Assembly (NCBI GenBank): GCA_019022495.1
Contig: JAFEKR010000049.1
Location: 124,001-188,000, forward strand
Length of the DNA: 64,000 nt
Source of the DNA: Epichloe hybrida
Taxonomy: Eukaryota > Ascomycota > Sordariomycetes > Hypocreales > Clavicipitaceae
Reading direction: 5' to 3'
Each line of letters opens with the position of its first letter. The first letter of the stretch is position 1. This document shows positions 31,344-44,941 of this stretch, one piece after another. The translations under genes were made by a program, and so were the position numbers. A model generated the notes under the pieces. The model was not told where the DNA came from. It saw only the letters and a program-made list of their open reading frames with translations, and did not search any database.

Positions 31344-33313
31344 ATGTCAACTGCATCTAAAAGGCCCCCTTCTGGCGGTGTAGGGCGAGTCTCGACTGAA
31401 GCAAGTCCTCCGTCGCCCGCAACCTCTCAGTCACGAAGCACGACTCAGAAGTCGTCGACGCCAGCGGGACACGCTCGCACAAGATCCGTCCGAGGTGGTA
31501 CTCCCGTCTCTGCGCGCGCCGCTGCTGTCCGCAGAGACTCTTCCGACACTCGAGCGGAGGCTGCTTCCGCCCTTGAGGACCTGCAACAACGTCTCCAAAG
31601 GGAGGAAAAGCTCTCGGAGCAGCACAAGACACAAGCCGAAGTATTGCAGTCAAAATTGGACGAAGCACTCAAAGATGCGGCCAAATGGGAAGAACAGCTT
31701 CACGAGAATGAAGAACAGCTTGAGGCGCTCCGTCACGAGAAAAAGGACGCTACTCGTCAAATTCGGGAGATGGAGACAATATACGAAGCTGAGCGCAGCG
31801 CCATCCTCAAAGAGAAGGAAGAACTAGCCAACAGAGAGGAAGAGATGCAGACGGTGATTCAACGATTAAAGGACAGCTTGGCTCAGAGGAACATTAACGA
31901 CGACGAAGCTAGGCAATCAAGACCAGGTACCATGCACTGCTCAAGTCCAATGTCTGATACCTTCTTTTGCTATGGTCCAGCTAATGCCTAATGTTTCTTC
32001 ACTTCTTTATAGGTAACTCATCGCCATCCCTCGATGGCAACAGCTTTGCGCCCCCGTCGTCAATACAGCGAAGTGACTCCCGAAACAACTCCAAACTCAT
32101 CCTTCAGAAAGACAAACTGATCGAGTCTCTGAGGTTAGAGCTTGCAGAGGCACAGATCAAGTTGGTTGAATCGGAAAATCAGGGTGGGGGCAGGTTGCAA
32201 GAAGTCGAACGCCTGCTCATTGAAGCTCGCATGGCCAACGCTCGCCTCATGGAGGACAACGAGAGTTACCAATTACTGCTTCAGGAAAAGACCCTTAAAG
32301 GGGATTTTGGCCAGAGCGATTTTAGCTACATGAGTACCGGGGCAAATCAGGATGCCCTCAACGCACTCGAAGGCAAGACGGGAGGCTCGAGCCTAGCGGA
32401 TGAGCTATCTGATGCTACCGAGGCAGAGACAGAAGGTTACCGCCGCCTGGAAGCTGATTTCAAATCGATGAAGGAGCAGAACAAGGCGCTCACGCTGTAT
32501 ATTAACAAGATTATCGAGCGCTTGCTGCAACATCAAGAATTTGAGTCCATTCTGGATCAGGCTGGGGAGGTTAAGAATGGACCCGTGAACACGAACAAAG
32601 ACCTTCCCGCGGCACCGGGAGCCGATGCTGCGAACGCCAATGCTTCGTTACTCCAGCGCGCCAAATCAGTTGCTATTGGGCCTTCGAAGCCAAAGCCAAG
32701 ACCTCTGTCATTCATGCCGTCGGCTGCGCACTCGGCTCATACCGATCCCGAAACAGCTCCGAGCATTCCGATTGGAAACCTCGGTCGGTCTACGAGCACG
32801 AGGCGAGCAACGTCTCGTCCGCAAAGCGAACAGTTTACTGGAGGCGCGAGTCTCGTTAGTCAGATGTACAGAGGATCAGATGGCCCCGTCTCTCCGCCAC
32901 CGGGTAACAGGCACTCGCAGTCGTTCTTCGGGGCCCAAAGCTTGACGAGCAACCCCAATGTTGCAGCTCGTTATCCGAGCGGAAGTCAGGCTTCATCAGG
33001 CAACTTCCCCGGCATGAGGAGCGAGACCTCAAGCTTGAGTGGTGAGTCTGGAGACCTTTCAACATCGACGCCGCCATCTCAGTCGCCTCCTCGATCACAT
33101 AGCGACAAACAGACCACCTTTTCTGGCGGTAAACCTCGTCCGTTGAGATTGGTCCAGGAGAACCAAGATGCAGTTAAGGACGGCAACAAGCGAACAAGCT
33201 GGTATTCAGGCTGGAGCTGGAGCGCTAAAAAGGACGAAGCCCAACCTGGCGCTGGCACCGCTCACAATAATACCCCCAGTACCACCAACACCAGTGCTGC
33301 CATTCCTGAGTAG
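31344..33313 (+). CDS. long coiled-coil protein with Ser/Pro-rich tail
   Basis: Two exons: 31344-31926 and 32013-33313, giving 627 aa; the 86-nt intron (GTACCA...TTATAG) is phase 1. Residues 1-75 are Ser/Thr/Arg-rich and disordered; about 75-190 and 215-285 are strong coiled coils (LQQRLQREEKLSEQHKTQAE; LILQKDKLIESLRLELAEAQ). A notable conserved-looking helix follows at about 355-380 (NKALTLYINKIIERLLQHQE). The C-terminal 230 residues are Ser/Pro/Thr-rich and end with a Trp-containing motif (SWYSGWSWSAKK). The layout suggests a cytoskeletal or scaffolding protein. No enzymatic domain, signal peptide or membrane segment is present, and I cannot give a precise name. Confidence 0.85.
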
Positions 33314-36300
33314 CTGATGAAGATGATCGTGCCAAACATTCTGTATATCTGGCTTATCTGTTAATACCTTTTTTTCCTTCTATATGAACAGACTGGACAA
33401 AACCAATGCGGTGAAGCTTCACGGCGTGTACGGTATCATCCTTGGGTTGTTTCAACACAGGGAAACGGGGGCATTAGTGTTTGCAAACACATGTTGATAT
33501 TCTAGTATGAATGGGTATGATATGTGATGAAGGATGGATGGGCTTTCGTGGCATGGAAAGATGACCGGTCATATAGACGTGCGAGAGGAACGAGGTACAA
33601 AGACACAAAGCACTTTATTTCGGCATGACTACAATTGACACACAATGTATGCATCAAAGTTCAAGCATATTTTTCTGCCATGAGTACGTAAACACGTAGC
33701 AACGGATCGTTGACACTAGCAACTAGGCCCAAAACGGAAGAGGTAACCTCTATATACATTTTTTGTATAATCAGGTACGTACGTTCCCGGCTTCACACAC
33801 CTTAGGCAACACGTGCATGCGTCGCGTTACCTTGTAATACGTGGCCTCGAAATACTCGCGATAGTAGCCTAATTATCACTACGTAAAATGGCCCGTTGCA
33901 TTACTACGGAGCACGCCTCGCGGCACCTTAACTAGCTCTATGCCTCTACGTACGGAGTACTCGGCCACAATTGATCAGACTGCACTGCACACACCATTGG
34001 ATAGCCCCGCTAATAAGCTAATAATCCGTACTGTCGTGTCGAACTCTGACAGGACCGGTGGCTTTAGGAGCCCGTCGGTTCTCTTTCCGCCGCCCAACAT
34101 CCCAGCATGGTGCTAGATTCCAGCGTCGGCTGACATGAGAGAGGCATGGGTCTGCATGACTCCAGCAACGGTCGGTCAGTCGTTCAGTTCAGATCCCAAT
34201 GGTAGTATGGGCCGCTCCACGTATTACATGATTACTGAGATCCATGGCCGCCGTGAGTATTGGTAGATGCGTTGCGAATCAGGTCTCTCTTTCCTCGTTT
34301 CCCAAAGAAGGGGCCGAACTTCTAGCAGGGCTGGACGTGTCAGCTAATAGCACGTGGAGTTCCTGCTAACAAGGAATCCAATGCGGCAACCGGAGCAAAA
34401 GCTGCGGCGCAGGCGAGGCACCTCAACGTTCCCGACGGAACAGCGGTTCTGGCTGACGCTGAAAGGCAGAGAAAGACCTCACTTCCAACGCTTCGACCAG
34501 ACGTCTCGCTAGTCTGTCATCTGTGTACTCGTGCCGTTGAAACTCATTGGTGGTGTGAGCTCCATATGCACCGTATGCGCCTGTGCCGGTCTGACTGTCG
34601 ATGACGTGTAGAGTTCATTTCAGTGCCAGAAAGCCTGTTGAAAACGACAGGTCCAAGTCTGCAAGACAGCCAAGTTTCAGAAAACTTTTGTCATGTGGCC
34701 ACATTGGAGACTCCGAAATTACTGTAGTGTAGCTGGTAGTTTAGTGTTGGCTTGTCTGGCCATTTAGCATGAGCGCACTTGCCGCTGGTGAAGCTGCTCT
34801 TGTGTCTTGACGAAGTCCGAATTTGTTGGGCCAGGCAACAGCCGGTTGGTGGTCCAGCATATAATGGAATCAGGGAACAGTAAATCAACATGTCCAGCCC
34901 ATCAGACAAGCCAAGACAGCAATGTGTCTGCGGATTTCGATTCCGTAATCTCTTCAAATGTTTGAGTGTCGGCTGTTCACACAACAACTCATTACAGATT
35001 TGTAACTTAGATTATAAGTCGCTTAAAGACATGAGACGTCGTTTGTGGTCGTGCCTTTGCCCTTCAGTCTAGCCTAAGCAGCGTTTGTTTCACTTGATGT
35101 TAAATTATAGTTACATGGAAATGAATGATGTGAAAAAACGTACTTCTTATAGAAAGAATTTCACGCTGATCAAGCAGTATGTTTCTGTACGTTGCCTAGC
35201 TGTTTCTTATTACTGTTGTTAGCTTAATATTATTAGCCCCCAGAACGGAGAGGCGAGCAAATGTTTTCGTTGTGCTTTCAGCCAGCCGGCCCCTGTTTGG
35301 TCTGTTGGTCAGTCGTAATATTGCAATCAACAAACGGCTTGGTCCATCCTTGCCTCTCTCACTCACCACGGAGGGAGTACTAGGCAACTGGGGGCTTGCT
35401 TTCATCATGTCGTCTGGCATTGCATGGAGCGCAGGTAAGTTGGAAGCAATGCCCCAAATTATTGTCAGTCTGCCGAAATTAACAAATTCCCCTCTTCCAG
35501 TCAGCCGTGGACCTAGTCAGGCACATGACAGAGTGTTCATTTGCGCATTCGCGAGAGGCATAAAGTGTGCGAGAGACGGGACTTGTAGCAATGAAGTATC
35601 ACAGACGTCGTCTTCTAATAAGCCCCATGTCGCCTGTAATAAGCCCAACTGAAAAAAAGGAAGGTGCCCACTGGTTTGAAAATCTTGAACACTGTACCAC
35701 CGTGCCACCAGGCATTATGTACACAACATGCCTACCACGGCCAGGCAAAAGTTCAGAGGCAGAAGTACCCTCCAAGTTTCTTCCGGCTTCAATGTTGCAT
35801 TCGACGTATCCCAACACTAATAAGGCTCGCATGTAATCCGTACGGAGTACGGATTACAGTAACTGTAATGACGCCACGCCCTCGCCCAATACCCGCACGC
35901 ACGGAATACATTACCACCCTGATAAATCCTCGCACAACAACGGGCCACGCTAAGCCCGGATGGTGAGTGCCACAACAGCCCAAGACACAGCGCATTGTGT
36001 CATTCGTCATTCAGTCCGCACTCTGCCTGGCACAGTCTGCATCCTCTATGCGGTGCAGTCCCAGCGTCCAATCTTCGTCTCCATTCTTCGCACCCCAGAC
36101 TCCAGCAATCACCTCTCACGAGCGTCTCGCCTTGTTGCATCTCAACAACAGAAGACAAGAACTCTCCCCCAGCTCCGACATATCCAGCTCCGACATATAC
36201 GACTCAGTTTGCAAACTCTAATTCGATTCGACCATTAATGAAGTAAATTGTTTCGAGTCTGTGGACGTAGCCTCTGCCTTGCTTGGCACCGTGGCAATCG

Positions 36301-36438
36301 CGGGATCCACGGTCTGTACTGTGTCTACGACGAGCCACCCACGATGACATTGCCTTCAACAAGAATCCCCGTTCCTCACTCGTGACCCTGTTGAAGGTCT
36401 CATTTTGACTCAGAGAACTCCAATACTCGCTCACAGCA
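33314..36438. other. long intergenic region upstream of VAC7
   Basis: 3.1 kb with no credible gene; frames of 60-126 codons overlap on opposite strands. It contains a TACGGAGTAC motif at 33,951 and a 25-bp inverted repeat at 35,833. The 300 bases before VAC7 are likely promoter and leader. Confidence 0.45.
35833..35857. repeat. perfect inverted repeat, 11-bp arms, 3-bp loop
   Basis: Arms GTAATCCGTAC and GTACGGATTAC flank GGA. It is an extended form of the dispersed CCGTACGGAGTA palindrome. Confidence 0.85.
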
Positions 36439-39000
36439 ATGGACAAGACCAATGCCGTGGCGGACGGCACTGCTGGTCCTGACCCGCCTGGCATCAATAC
36501 ATCTCACTTTACGAACAACAGCGACGGATCCAAGGGTCCATCATTATCGCAGCTGAGCAATACGAAAACTGGTAGTCAGACCTCGGGACAGTCATCGGCT
36601 ACGAACTCTGTCGCGCAATCAACGGCGGCATCTCGAGATGGCTCACCATCCCGTCAGCCCCGACGAGCAACATCCTCTACACGACTGAGCGGCTCGCGAT
36701 CACGCAGAAACACTCGACAAGACCTTAGTCCCACACGACAGAATCGTCAAGGGAGTCAAGACCAAGTTACGCCTACTCGAGCATTGTCTGCGACCACAAC
36801 TCCGAATTTGAGGCCCAATGTCCGAGAACCACCAATCCGTGCACCAGCACCACAGAAGCCTGCCTCTATCCCTGAAACGAAGGATGGCCATCGTTGGCCG
36901 GTATCGCCGCGTCTGCGCTCGCCTCCCCCCCAACTAGCGAGACCTGGGGTAACGACGCCCACAAGTAACGAAAAGGATACTCCCGCGATTAATGTCCAAC
37001 GACCGAGCCCATCGCCTCAGATATCAGAAACGAATTCGAACGTTGCGGGAAGCGATACTGATGATCCCCACGCTCCATCAGGAACACGGACACCGGTCAG
37101 GGCTTTGTTAGAAACCGTACAGGAAGTGAGTCACAACAGCTCGCCTGCACGATTAAGCGACTCGTCATTATTAGAACAAGTCAGGGATAAGCTCAGTGCT
37201 CCAGACAACCACTCCGATAGTGCCGTCAGCGATGGCGGCCGCACGCTGAAGTCAAAGAGCACCACATCAACACAACAGAACGGCACACTGCAAGGTCCTG
37301 TTCGGGCTGACTCGAGGAGAACGAGTTCCGTCCCTCCCCCGCCACTTGTATCAAGGCAATCGAGCGCCATGTCCACTAAGCAAGCTAAAGCGAAACCAGA
37401 GACGGGCTCGACCCAGAGCATGACTGTGGAGACTGAAACTGTCGCCAGCATCCCGCAAGTAGCACTCACAACTAGCAACAAAGACAGCGGCAGCGGTACA
37501 CTGAGAGCAAAACCAAGTACGGAGACAATAAAACCCAAGAAGGAGAAGAAGAAGGCTGTAAGGAAACAGCCCGTGGTCAACTCTGGCACAGCGTCCTCCA
37601 AAGCCGACAACTTTGAGGCCAAGATTGCTAGCGCGGTAGACGAAGCCAACACTTCAGACTCCGAGGAGACGTTCGTCTACGATTCAAATCCGCCGGACAA
37701 TACAGAGAGATCAAACCTTCGCTTCCACTCGCGGACTCCAAGTGCCACTTCTATGGTTAGCCAGGCCGACCGCCAAAACCTACGATCTATTTATGGCGTC
37801 ATGGAAGGAAGCAGCCATGGACCCGTGCCCAAGAAGAGCATGAAATTCGTCAACACGTTCAACGGCAATGCCAGCGATAGCCTTACACCTGGGGATGAAG
37901 ACGGGAAAGGAAGCGGTCGCAGTGCTGGAGGGTCTGGCAGGGGAACCGCTAGGCATCACCATCACATTGGCAGATGGGGCAGACAGCCGGGCAATGGCCA
38001 TGCTTCCCTTTTTGACAATGAGTCGCCTTTCCCGAACGCCGCAAAGTCGAAATTCTCCACGACAGGCAACTCGCGCAACCCGTCTGGCCCGCCAAGCCCC
38101 AGGAATTATCTCTCGACCCGCGGACATCTGAACCCGAAGCGATCCACTATGCAGATGTCATCCAGTTACGACTTGGATGATACAACTGGTGCTGATGACG
38201 AGAGGACCCCATTAATCGGCACGCTACGGTCATCTCGCGGTGCCAGAAGCAGACGTGGACCGCACAATTTACGTCAAGCGGATTCCCAAACATACACCAG
38301 ACGATCTTCTTACCTTAATCGCTTCGCTGCCTGCCTGGTCCTGACCATGATGTTGCTTCTAGTCACTACTGGCGCCATCGGATTCATGTTCGCTACTTCT
38401 CAGCCGATGACTGGTATCGAGATTGTTTCCATTAAGAACGTGGTCACGAGCGAGCAGGTATTGATGTTCGACCTGACAGTCAAGGCGCACAATCCCAATA
38501 TTGTGCCGGTCACAATTGACCACGCTAATTTAGAAATATTTGCCAAATCAGAATATGCTGACACTGGATCAGAGTGGCGGAAAGATGCGCCCGGGCCTGA
38601 CGAGTTTCACGCCTTTGATGATCCGGTAAATGACCCTCCAAAGACAGGACCCGGGGCCGGTGATCCTGATGATGATTCCCGGCCAAACGTTTTGCTTGGA
38701 CGAATCACGGAATTTGATAGTCCACTTGCTTTTGAAGGGTCGTTATTTCACCAGAGCACTTCATCTTCGACAGGAGAAATGCAACTGCCCTATCCAGCCA
38801 ATGGCACTGCCGGTGGCTCTGAGCGGTGGGAACGTATCTACCAGAACGAGTTCGACCTCATCGTCAAGGGAGTGGTGAAATATAGCCTGCCTTTGAGCGC
38901 TCATATTCGAAGTGCGACAGTATCTGGCAGGACAACTGTCCAACCCAACTCTGCTAACGATCCTTCTCACGAGCTGAACAGTACCACACTGGGCACATGA
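36439..39000 (+). CDS. VAC7: Vac7-like vacuolar PI(3,5)P2 regulator
   Basis: A single exon of 853 aa. The first 600 residues are disordered and rich in Ser, Thr, Pro and Arg. One membrane segment lies at about 631-655 (FAACLVLTMMLLLVTTGAIG). The conserved C-terminal lumenal domain follows: MTGIEIVSIKNVVTSEQVLM, FDLTVKAHNPNIVPVTIDHA, LLGRITEFDSPLAFEGSLF and IVKGVVKYSLPL, the Vac7 signature related to late-embryogenesis-abundant-like folds. Vac7 sits in the vacuole membrane and activates the Fab1/PIKfyve lipid kinase that makes PI(3,5)P2, controlling vacuole size and stress response. Length and topology fit the family. Confidence 0.9.
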   Translation: MDKTNAVADGTAGPDPPGINTSHFTNNSDGSKGPSLSQLSNTKTGSQTSGQSSATNSVAQSTAASRDGSPSRQPRRATSSTRLSGSRSRRNTRQDLSPTRQNRQGSQDQVTPTRALSATTTPNLRPNVREPPIRAPAPQKPASIPETKDGHRWPVSPRLRSPPPQLARPGVTTPTSNEKDTPAINVQRPSPSPQISETNSNVAGSDTDDPHAPSGTRTPVRALLETVQEVSHNSSPARLSDSSLLEQVRDKLSAPDNHSDSAVSDGGRTLKSKSTTSTQQNGTLQGPVRADSRRTSSVPPPPLVSRQSSAMSTKQAKAKPETGSTQSMTVETETVASIPQVALTTSNKDSGSGTLRAKPSTETIKPKKEKKKAVRKQPVVNSGTASSKADNFEAKIASAVDEANTSDSEETFVYDSNPPDNTERSNLRFHSRTPSATSMVSQADRQNLRSIYGVMEGSSHGPVPKKSMKFVNTFNGNASDSLTPGDEDGKGSGRSAGGSGRGTARHHHHIGRWGRQPGNGHASLFDNESPFPNAAKSKFSTTGNSRNPSGPPSPRNYLSTRGHLNPKRSTMQMSSSYDLDDTTGADDERTPLIGTLRSSRGARSRRGPHNLRQADSQTYTRRSSYLNRFAACLVLTMMLLLVTTGAIGFMFATSQPMTGIEIVSIKNVVTSEQVLMFDLTVKAHNPNIVPVTIDHANLEIFAKSEYADTGSEWRKDAPGPDEFHAFDDPVNDPPKTGPGAGDPDDDSRPNVLLGRITEFDSPLAFEGSLFHQSTSSSTGEMQLPYPANGTAGGSERWERIYQNEFDLIVKGVVKYSLPLSAHIRSATVSGRTTVQPNSANDPSHELNSTTLGT

Positions 39001-39656
39001 GTGGCTTTCTTAGATATGGCTGTGTCATGGTCTTTTGTTTGTCGAATTTCCCAAATTTACGTTTTAAGTTTTGTATTTTTGTTCCTCAACTTTTGTTCCT
39101 TTGAGCGTATTTGCATGGCATATGAAAAGAATAAAAAAGCGCCGGCGTTAGATTTTACAAATTTCCGAATGCACATCACGATTACGACTGCACCAACTCG
39201 CGGGAGAGAGGGGGGGGGGAGGAGGGAGAAATGAGTGGTGTTTTTGTTTTCAACTAAAGTTGTTTTTGGGTTATAGATGACAGAAGTCCGCAACAACCTG
39301 CGGTAGTACAATCACAACGATGCTTTTCAGTATGCGAATGATGAATATTTTACAGGTTCCTGCGTCAAGAATGGATCTTCCATGGACACCATGGTTTGGA
39401 GACACGAAGATTGCAGGAAGAGATCGGGAGGTACCTGAAGATTCAATCTCGCTTCTTGTTCAGAGACGGGCAGAAGTAACTGTCGGGGTGAATAATGAGC
39501 TTATACTAGTTATGTCTCTCAAAAATGGTATTCATAGCTAGCTGCGCTAGAGCTGGCTTGCCAAACTCCGGAACGCCAAGTCATCGTCTATACGTAACAG
39601 AGTTTCCTCGACAGGATTGCACACTGCGCCGGTCCAGATACCGGGTGGCTGTTCAA
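39001..39656. other. intergenic between converging genes
   Basis: 3' flanks of VAC7 and DIM1. A G/A-rich run is present at about 39,205-39,230. No gene. Confidence 0.5.
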
Positions 39657-41155
<1,499 letters not shown>

Positions 41156-43930
41156 ATGGCATCGAAGCTCGATTTTCTCAACCAAAAGGCACCTGAGAAC
41201 TACGTTGCTGGACTTGGCCGAGGTGCGACTGGTTTCACCACAAGATCTGACCTTGGCCCTGCGCGTGACGGACCCAGCGAGGACCAAATCAAAGAAGCGC
41301 TTGCGAAGCGTGCTGCTCAACTTGGCCTTGGGCCCGATGGCAAGAAGAAGGACGACGAGGACGACGACGAAGAACGATTCCAAGACCCCGACAACGAGGT
41401 CGGTCTTTTCTCTGGAGGTATTTACGACAAGGATGACGAAGAGGCTGACAAGATTTGGGAATGGGTAGATGAGCGCATGGATAGGAGGAGAAAACAACGA
41501 GAAGCTCGGGAGAAAGCGGAAGAGGAGGAATACGAGCGCAAAAACCCTAAGATCCAGCAACAGTTCTCCGATCTGAAACGAGCTCTGGAGACGGTTACGG
41601 ACGAGGAGTGGGCGAATTTACCAGAGGTTGGAGATTTGACAGGCAAGAACCGACGGAGTAAACAAGCCCTGCGACAAAGATTCTACGCCGTCCCTGATAG
41701 CGTCCTCGCTGCTGCAAGGGACTCAACGGAGATGACCACAACGGTTACAGACGATGGACTTGCTTCAAGTAGCACGGATAATGCCAACGGAACCATGACG
41801 AACTTTGCGCAGATCGGAGCAGCGCGCGACAGAGTACTGAAGTCCCGGTTGGAGCAAGCATCACGATCGAGCGGCGATGCTACCAGTGGCAGCTCGACAA
41901 GCATCGATCCGCAAGGTTATATCACGAGTCTGAACAAGATGCAAATGAACGAGGCACAAGCACAAGTGGGAGACATCAATCGAGTGCGAGAGCTTTTGCA
42001 GTCTGTTGTGAAAACGAACCCTAACAATGCCCTCGGCTGGATCGCAGCAGCGCGTCTGGAGGAACTGGCTGGCAAGATTGTTGCGGCGCGTAAGACAATT
42101 GATCAAGGCTGTGACAAATGCCCAAAGAGCGAAGATGCGTGGTTGGAAAACATTCGATTGAATCATGAGTCACAGAATGCCAAAATCATTGCTCGAAGGG
42201 CTATAGAGGCCAACAATCGGTCCGTTCGATTATGGGTTGAAGCCATGAGACTAGAGAATATCCCCGGTAACAAGAAGAGAGTGATTCGTCAAGCACTAGA
42301 CCATATTCCAGAGTCAGAAGCCTTGTGGAAGGAAGCTGTGAACTTGGAAGAGAACCAGGACGATGCCAAGCTGATGCTAGCAAAGGCCACAGAACTAATT
42401 CCCCTATCTGTCGACTTGTGGCTGGCATTGGCGCGCCTTGAGACTCCTGAAAACGCACAAAAGGTTCTCAATAGGGCTCGAAAGGCTATTCCTACCTCCC
42501 ACGAAATCTGGATTGCTGCCGCACGATTGATGGAGCAGCTTGGACAGGCGAGCAAGGGAAATGTCATGGCAACGGCTGTGCGCGTCCTGGCCAAGGAATC
42601 CGCTATGCCGAAGAGGGAAGAATGGATTGCCGAGGCTGAAACATGCGAGGAAGAAGGTGCGATTCTGACATGTCAGAACATCATTCATGCTACGTTGGGA
42701 TGGGGTCTCGATGAAGATGATGATAGAAAAGATACGTGGATGGAGGATGCTAGGTCCAGCATCAACAGGGGAAAGTACGACACGGCGAGAGCCATATACG
42801 CCTATGCCATTCGTGTCTTTTACAACAGCAAGACGCTTCGTATGGCGGCAGCGGACCTGGAGAGAAACCATGGCACAAAGGAATTTCTTTGGGAAGTCCT
42901 TGAACAAGCAGTAGATGCCTGTCCGACCAGCGAAGACCTCTGGATGATGCTTGCCAAAGAAAAATGGCAGGCCGGGGAGGTTGACAATGCTCGCCTGGTC
43001 CTGAAGCGTGCATTCAACAAGAACCCCAATAATGAAGACATCTGGCTGGCCGCTGTGAAGTTGGAATCCGAAAATGACAACGCTGAACAAGCTCGGAAAC
43101 TTCTCGAAATTGCTCGAGACCAAGCGCCTACCGACCGTGTCTGGATGAAGAGCATTGTCTTTGAGCGCGTGCAAGGCCATACCGAAAGTGCCCTGGACCT
43201 TGTTCTCACAGCCCTACAACTCTTCCCCGCAGCCCCCAAGCTCTGGATGCTCAAGGGCCAAATTTATGAAGACTTGGGCAAAACTACCCAAGCTCGCGAG
43301 GCGTACTCGACAGGCGTCAAGGCAGTTCCAAGATCCGTACCCTTGTGGCTCCTGTATTCGCGCCTCGAGGAGAAATCGGGCCTGATCATCAAAGCACGCT
43401 CCGTTCTCGACCGAGCACGACTCGCCGTTCCCCAATCCGCCCCGCTGTGGTGCGAATCTGTCCGTTTGGAGCGTCGCGCTGGAAACCTCGCTCAGGCCAA
43501 ATCTATGATGGCCAAAGCACAGCAGGAAATCCCCAAGAGCGGGCTGTTATGGGTGGAGCAAATCTGGCACCTAGAGCCGCGGACACAGAGAAAGCCGCGA
43601 AGTCTGGAGGCCATCAAGAAGGTTGACAACGATCCATTGCTCTTTGTAGGAGTGGCAAGGATATTTTGGGCGGACAGAAAGCTAGACAAGGCACAAAATT
43701 GGTTCGAGAAGGCCCTGGTGCTGGATAGTGATTGCGGAGATGGCTGGGCCTGGTACTATCGGTTCTTGATTCAGCATGGCACGGAAGAGAAGCGGGAAGA
43801 AGTGATCAGCAAGTGTGTGTTGAGTGAACCGCGACATGGTGAGGTGTGGGAAAGGGTTGCGAAGGATCCGCGGAATGCGAGGAAGGAAGTGCAAGAGATT
43901 TTGAAGCTGGTTGCTGAGGAGATGGAGTAG
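41156..43930 (+). CDS. PRP6: pre-mRNA splicing factor Prp6/Prp1
   Basis: A single exon of 924 aa from the ATG at 41,156; an in-frame ATG at 41,081 would add 25 residues, but the family begins near MASKLDFLNQKAPENYVAGL. The N-terminal PRP1 domain includes GRGATGFTTRSDLGPAR and the acidic FQDPDNEVGLFSGGIYDKDD. From about residue 290 onward come many HAT/TPR-like helical repeats (NPNNALGWIAAARLEE, WVEAMRLE, DLWLALARLE, WMMLAKEKWQAGEVDNARLV). Prp6 bridges U5 and U4/U6 snRNPs in the tri-snRNP and is essential for spliceosome activation. Length agrees with the fungal orthologues. Confidence 0.95.
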   Translation: MASKLDFLNQKAPENYVAGLGRGATGFTTRSDLGPARDGPSEDQIKEALAKRAAQLGLGPDGKKKDDEDDDEERFQDPDNEVGLFSGGIYDKDDEEADKIWEWVDERMDRRRKQREAREKAEEEEYERKNPKIQQQFSDLKRALETVTDEEWANLPEVGDLTGKNRRSKQALRQRFYAVPDSVLAAARDSTEMTTTVTDDGLASSSTDNANGTMTNFAQIGAARDRVLKSRLEQASRSSGDATSGSSTSIDPQGYITSLNKMQMNEAQAQVGDINRVRELLQSVVKTNPNNALGWIAAARLEELAGKIVAARKTIDQGCDKCPKSEDAWLENIRLNHESQNAKIIARRAIEANNRSVRLWVEAMRLENIPGNKKRVIRQALDHIPESEALWKEAVNLEENQDDAKLMLAKATELIPLSVDLWLALARLETPENAQKVLNRARKAIPTSHEIWIAAARLMEQLGQASKGNVMATAVRVLAKESAMPKREEWIAEAETCEEEGAILTCQNIIHATLGWGLDEDDDRKDTWMEDARSSINRGKYDTARAIYAYAIRVFYNSKTLRMAAADLERNHGTKEFLWEVLEQAVDACPTSEDLWMMLAKEKWQAGEVDNARLVLKRAFNKNPNNEDIWLAAVKLESENDNAEQARKLLEIARDQAPTDRVWMKSIVFERVQGHTESALDLVLTALQLFPAAPKLWMLKGQIYEDLGKTTQAREAYSTGVKAVPRSVPLWLLYSRLEEKSGLIIKARSVLDRARLAVPQSAPLWCESVRLERRAGNLAQAKSMMAKAQQEIPKSGLLWVEQIWHLEPRTQRKPRSLEAIKKVDNDPLLFVGVARIFWADRKLDKAQNWFEKALVLDSDCGDGWAWYYRFLIQHGTEEKREEVISKCVLSEPRHGEVWERVAKDPRNARKEVQEILKLVAEEME

Positions 43931-44290
43931 TTGTGATAGACGTACCACTGGTAAGGACGAAAATTCTTGGGTGGCAGAGGTTCAGGATCAAACAAAGGAT
44001 GCCAAATTGACCACATGGCCGGGAAGTGGATGACTACTGACCTAGCTGAGTAGGTACCTTTATCTCACAGCAATTATAGAGCGAGTGATGGCATCAATGA
44101 ATCATACACTTCACGCTGAAGCAATCACTGGAACATAGGGTTGAACTTCTGTACATGATGTATATGATGTACATTATTCGTACACGTCGTTCTCAATTGA
44201 CTGAAAACACTTGCTCCCATACTGTAAAATCATGACCAATCCTCAGAGTTCCTCCTCTCCACAAGAGCCGACACTGCTTGATCAACAAGA

Positions 44291-44941
44291 TTATTTGCTG
44301 CCGCCGAACCAGCCTGAAATGCCGCTCTTGGCCTTGGCAGCGCCATCCTCAACCGTGTGGTCAAACTTGTCCACGGCCTTGGTGGCCTCGGACTTGGCGT
44401 CCTTCACGTACGCCTCGGTTTGGCTCTTGATGCTTCCGGCTTTCTTGTCGGCCTCGGCCCACTGCGAGCGCGAGTTAGCATTCAATGTGTGTTCAACTCC
44501 TTCGGAAGCCAGATGACGGCATGCTTTTGAGAACAGTCGGGGGCACGTACAGCCTTGTCAATCTTGGCACCTGCCTCGGCTCCAAAGTTCTTCAAGTCCT
44601 TCTCGGCGCCGGGTCTGCTGCCGGGCAAGGCATCCTTGACTTTGGCGGAAGCCCTGTGAACATCACCTGCACATTGAAATGTTAGGAGACTGCATTGCAT
44701 CATCGAATGCGGACAAGCTGGAGCGAGGGAAACAAAAGGGAAGCCCAGCGCCGTCGCTTCATGAACACAATTCTTGTCGCCAGGCTGAGACTACCAAGCT
44801 CCTTCATTGTCATTGGATCTGCGACGTACTCTCAAACTTATTCTCGGCAGCCTTTGGGCTACCGCCGGCGCTGTACAGGTAATATCCAACACCACCTGCG
44901 GCACCGAGGCCGAGGACGAGAGGCATGCGCGACTTGGACAT
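44291..44941 (-). CDS. small 'calcofluor white hypersensitive'-type protein
   Basis: Three exons: 44830-44941, 44551-44666 and 44291-44461, giving 132 aa. Introns of 163 and 89 nt start GTACGT and end GTGCAG and CTCGCAG, the latter with a GCTAAC branch site. The N terminus MSKSRMPLVLGLGAAGGVGY carries one glycine-rich membrane segment; the rest is a charged amphipathic helix rich in Ala, Lys and Asp (DVHRASAKVKDALPGSRPGA, WAEADKKAGSIKSQTEAYVK) ending GISGWFGGSK. Proteins of this shape are annotated in fungi as calcofluor white hypersensitive protein; a mitochondrial or stress-related LEA-like role is possible but I cannot show it. The splice pattern and continuous helix support the model. Confidence 0.85.
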
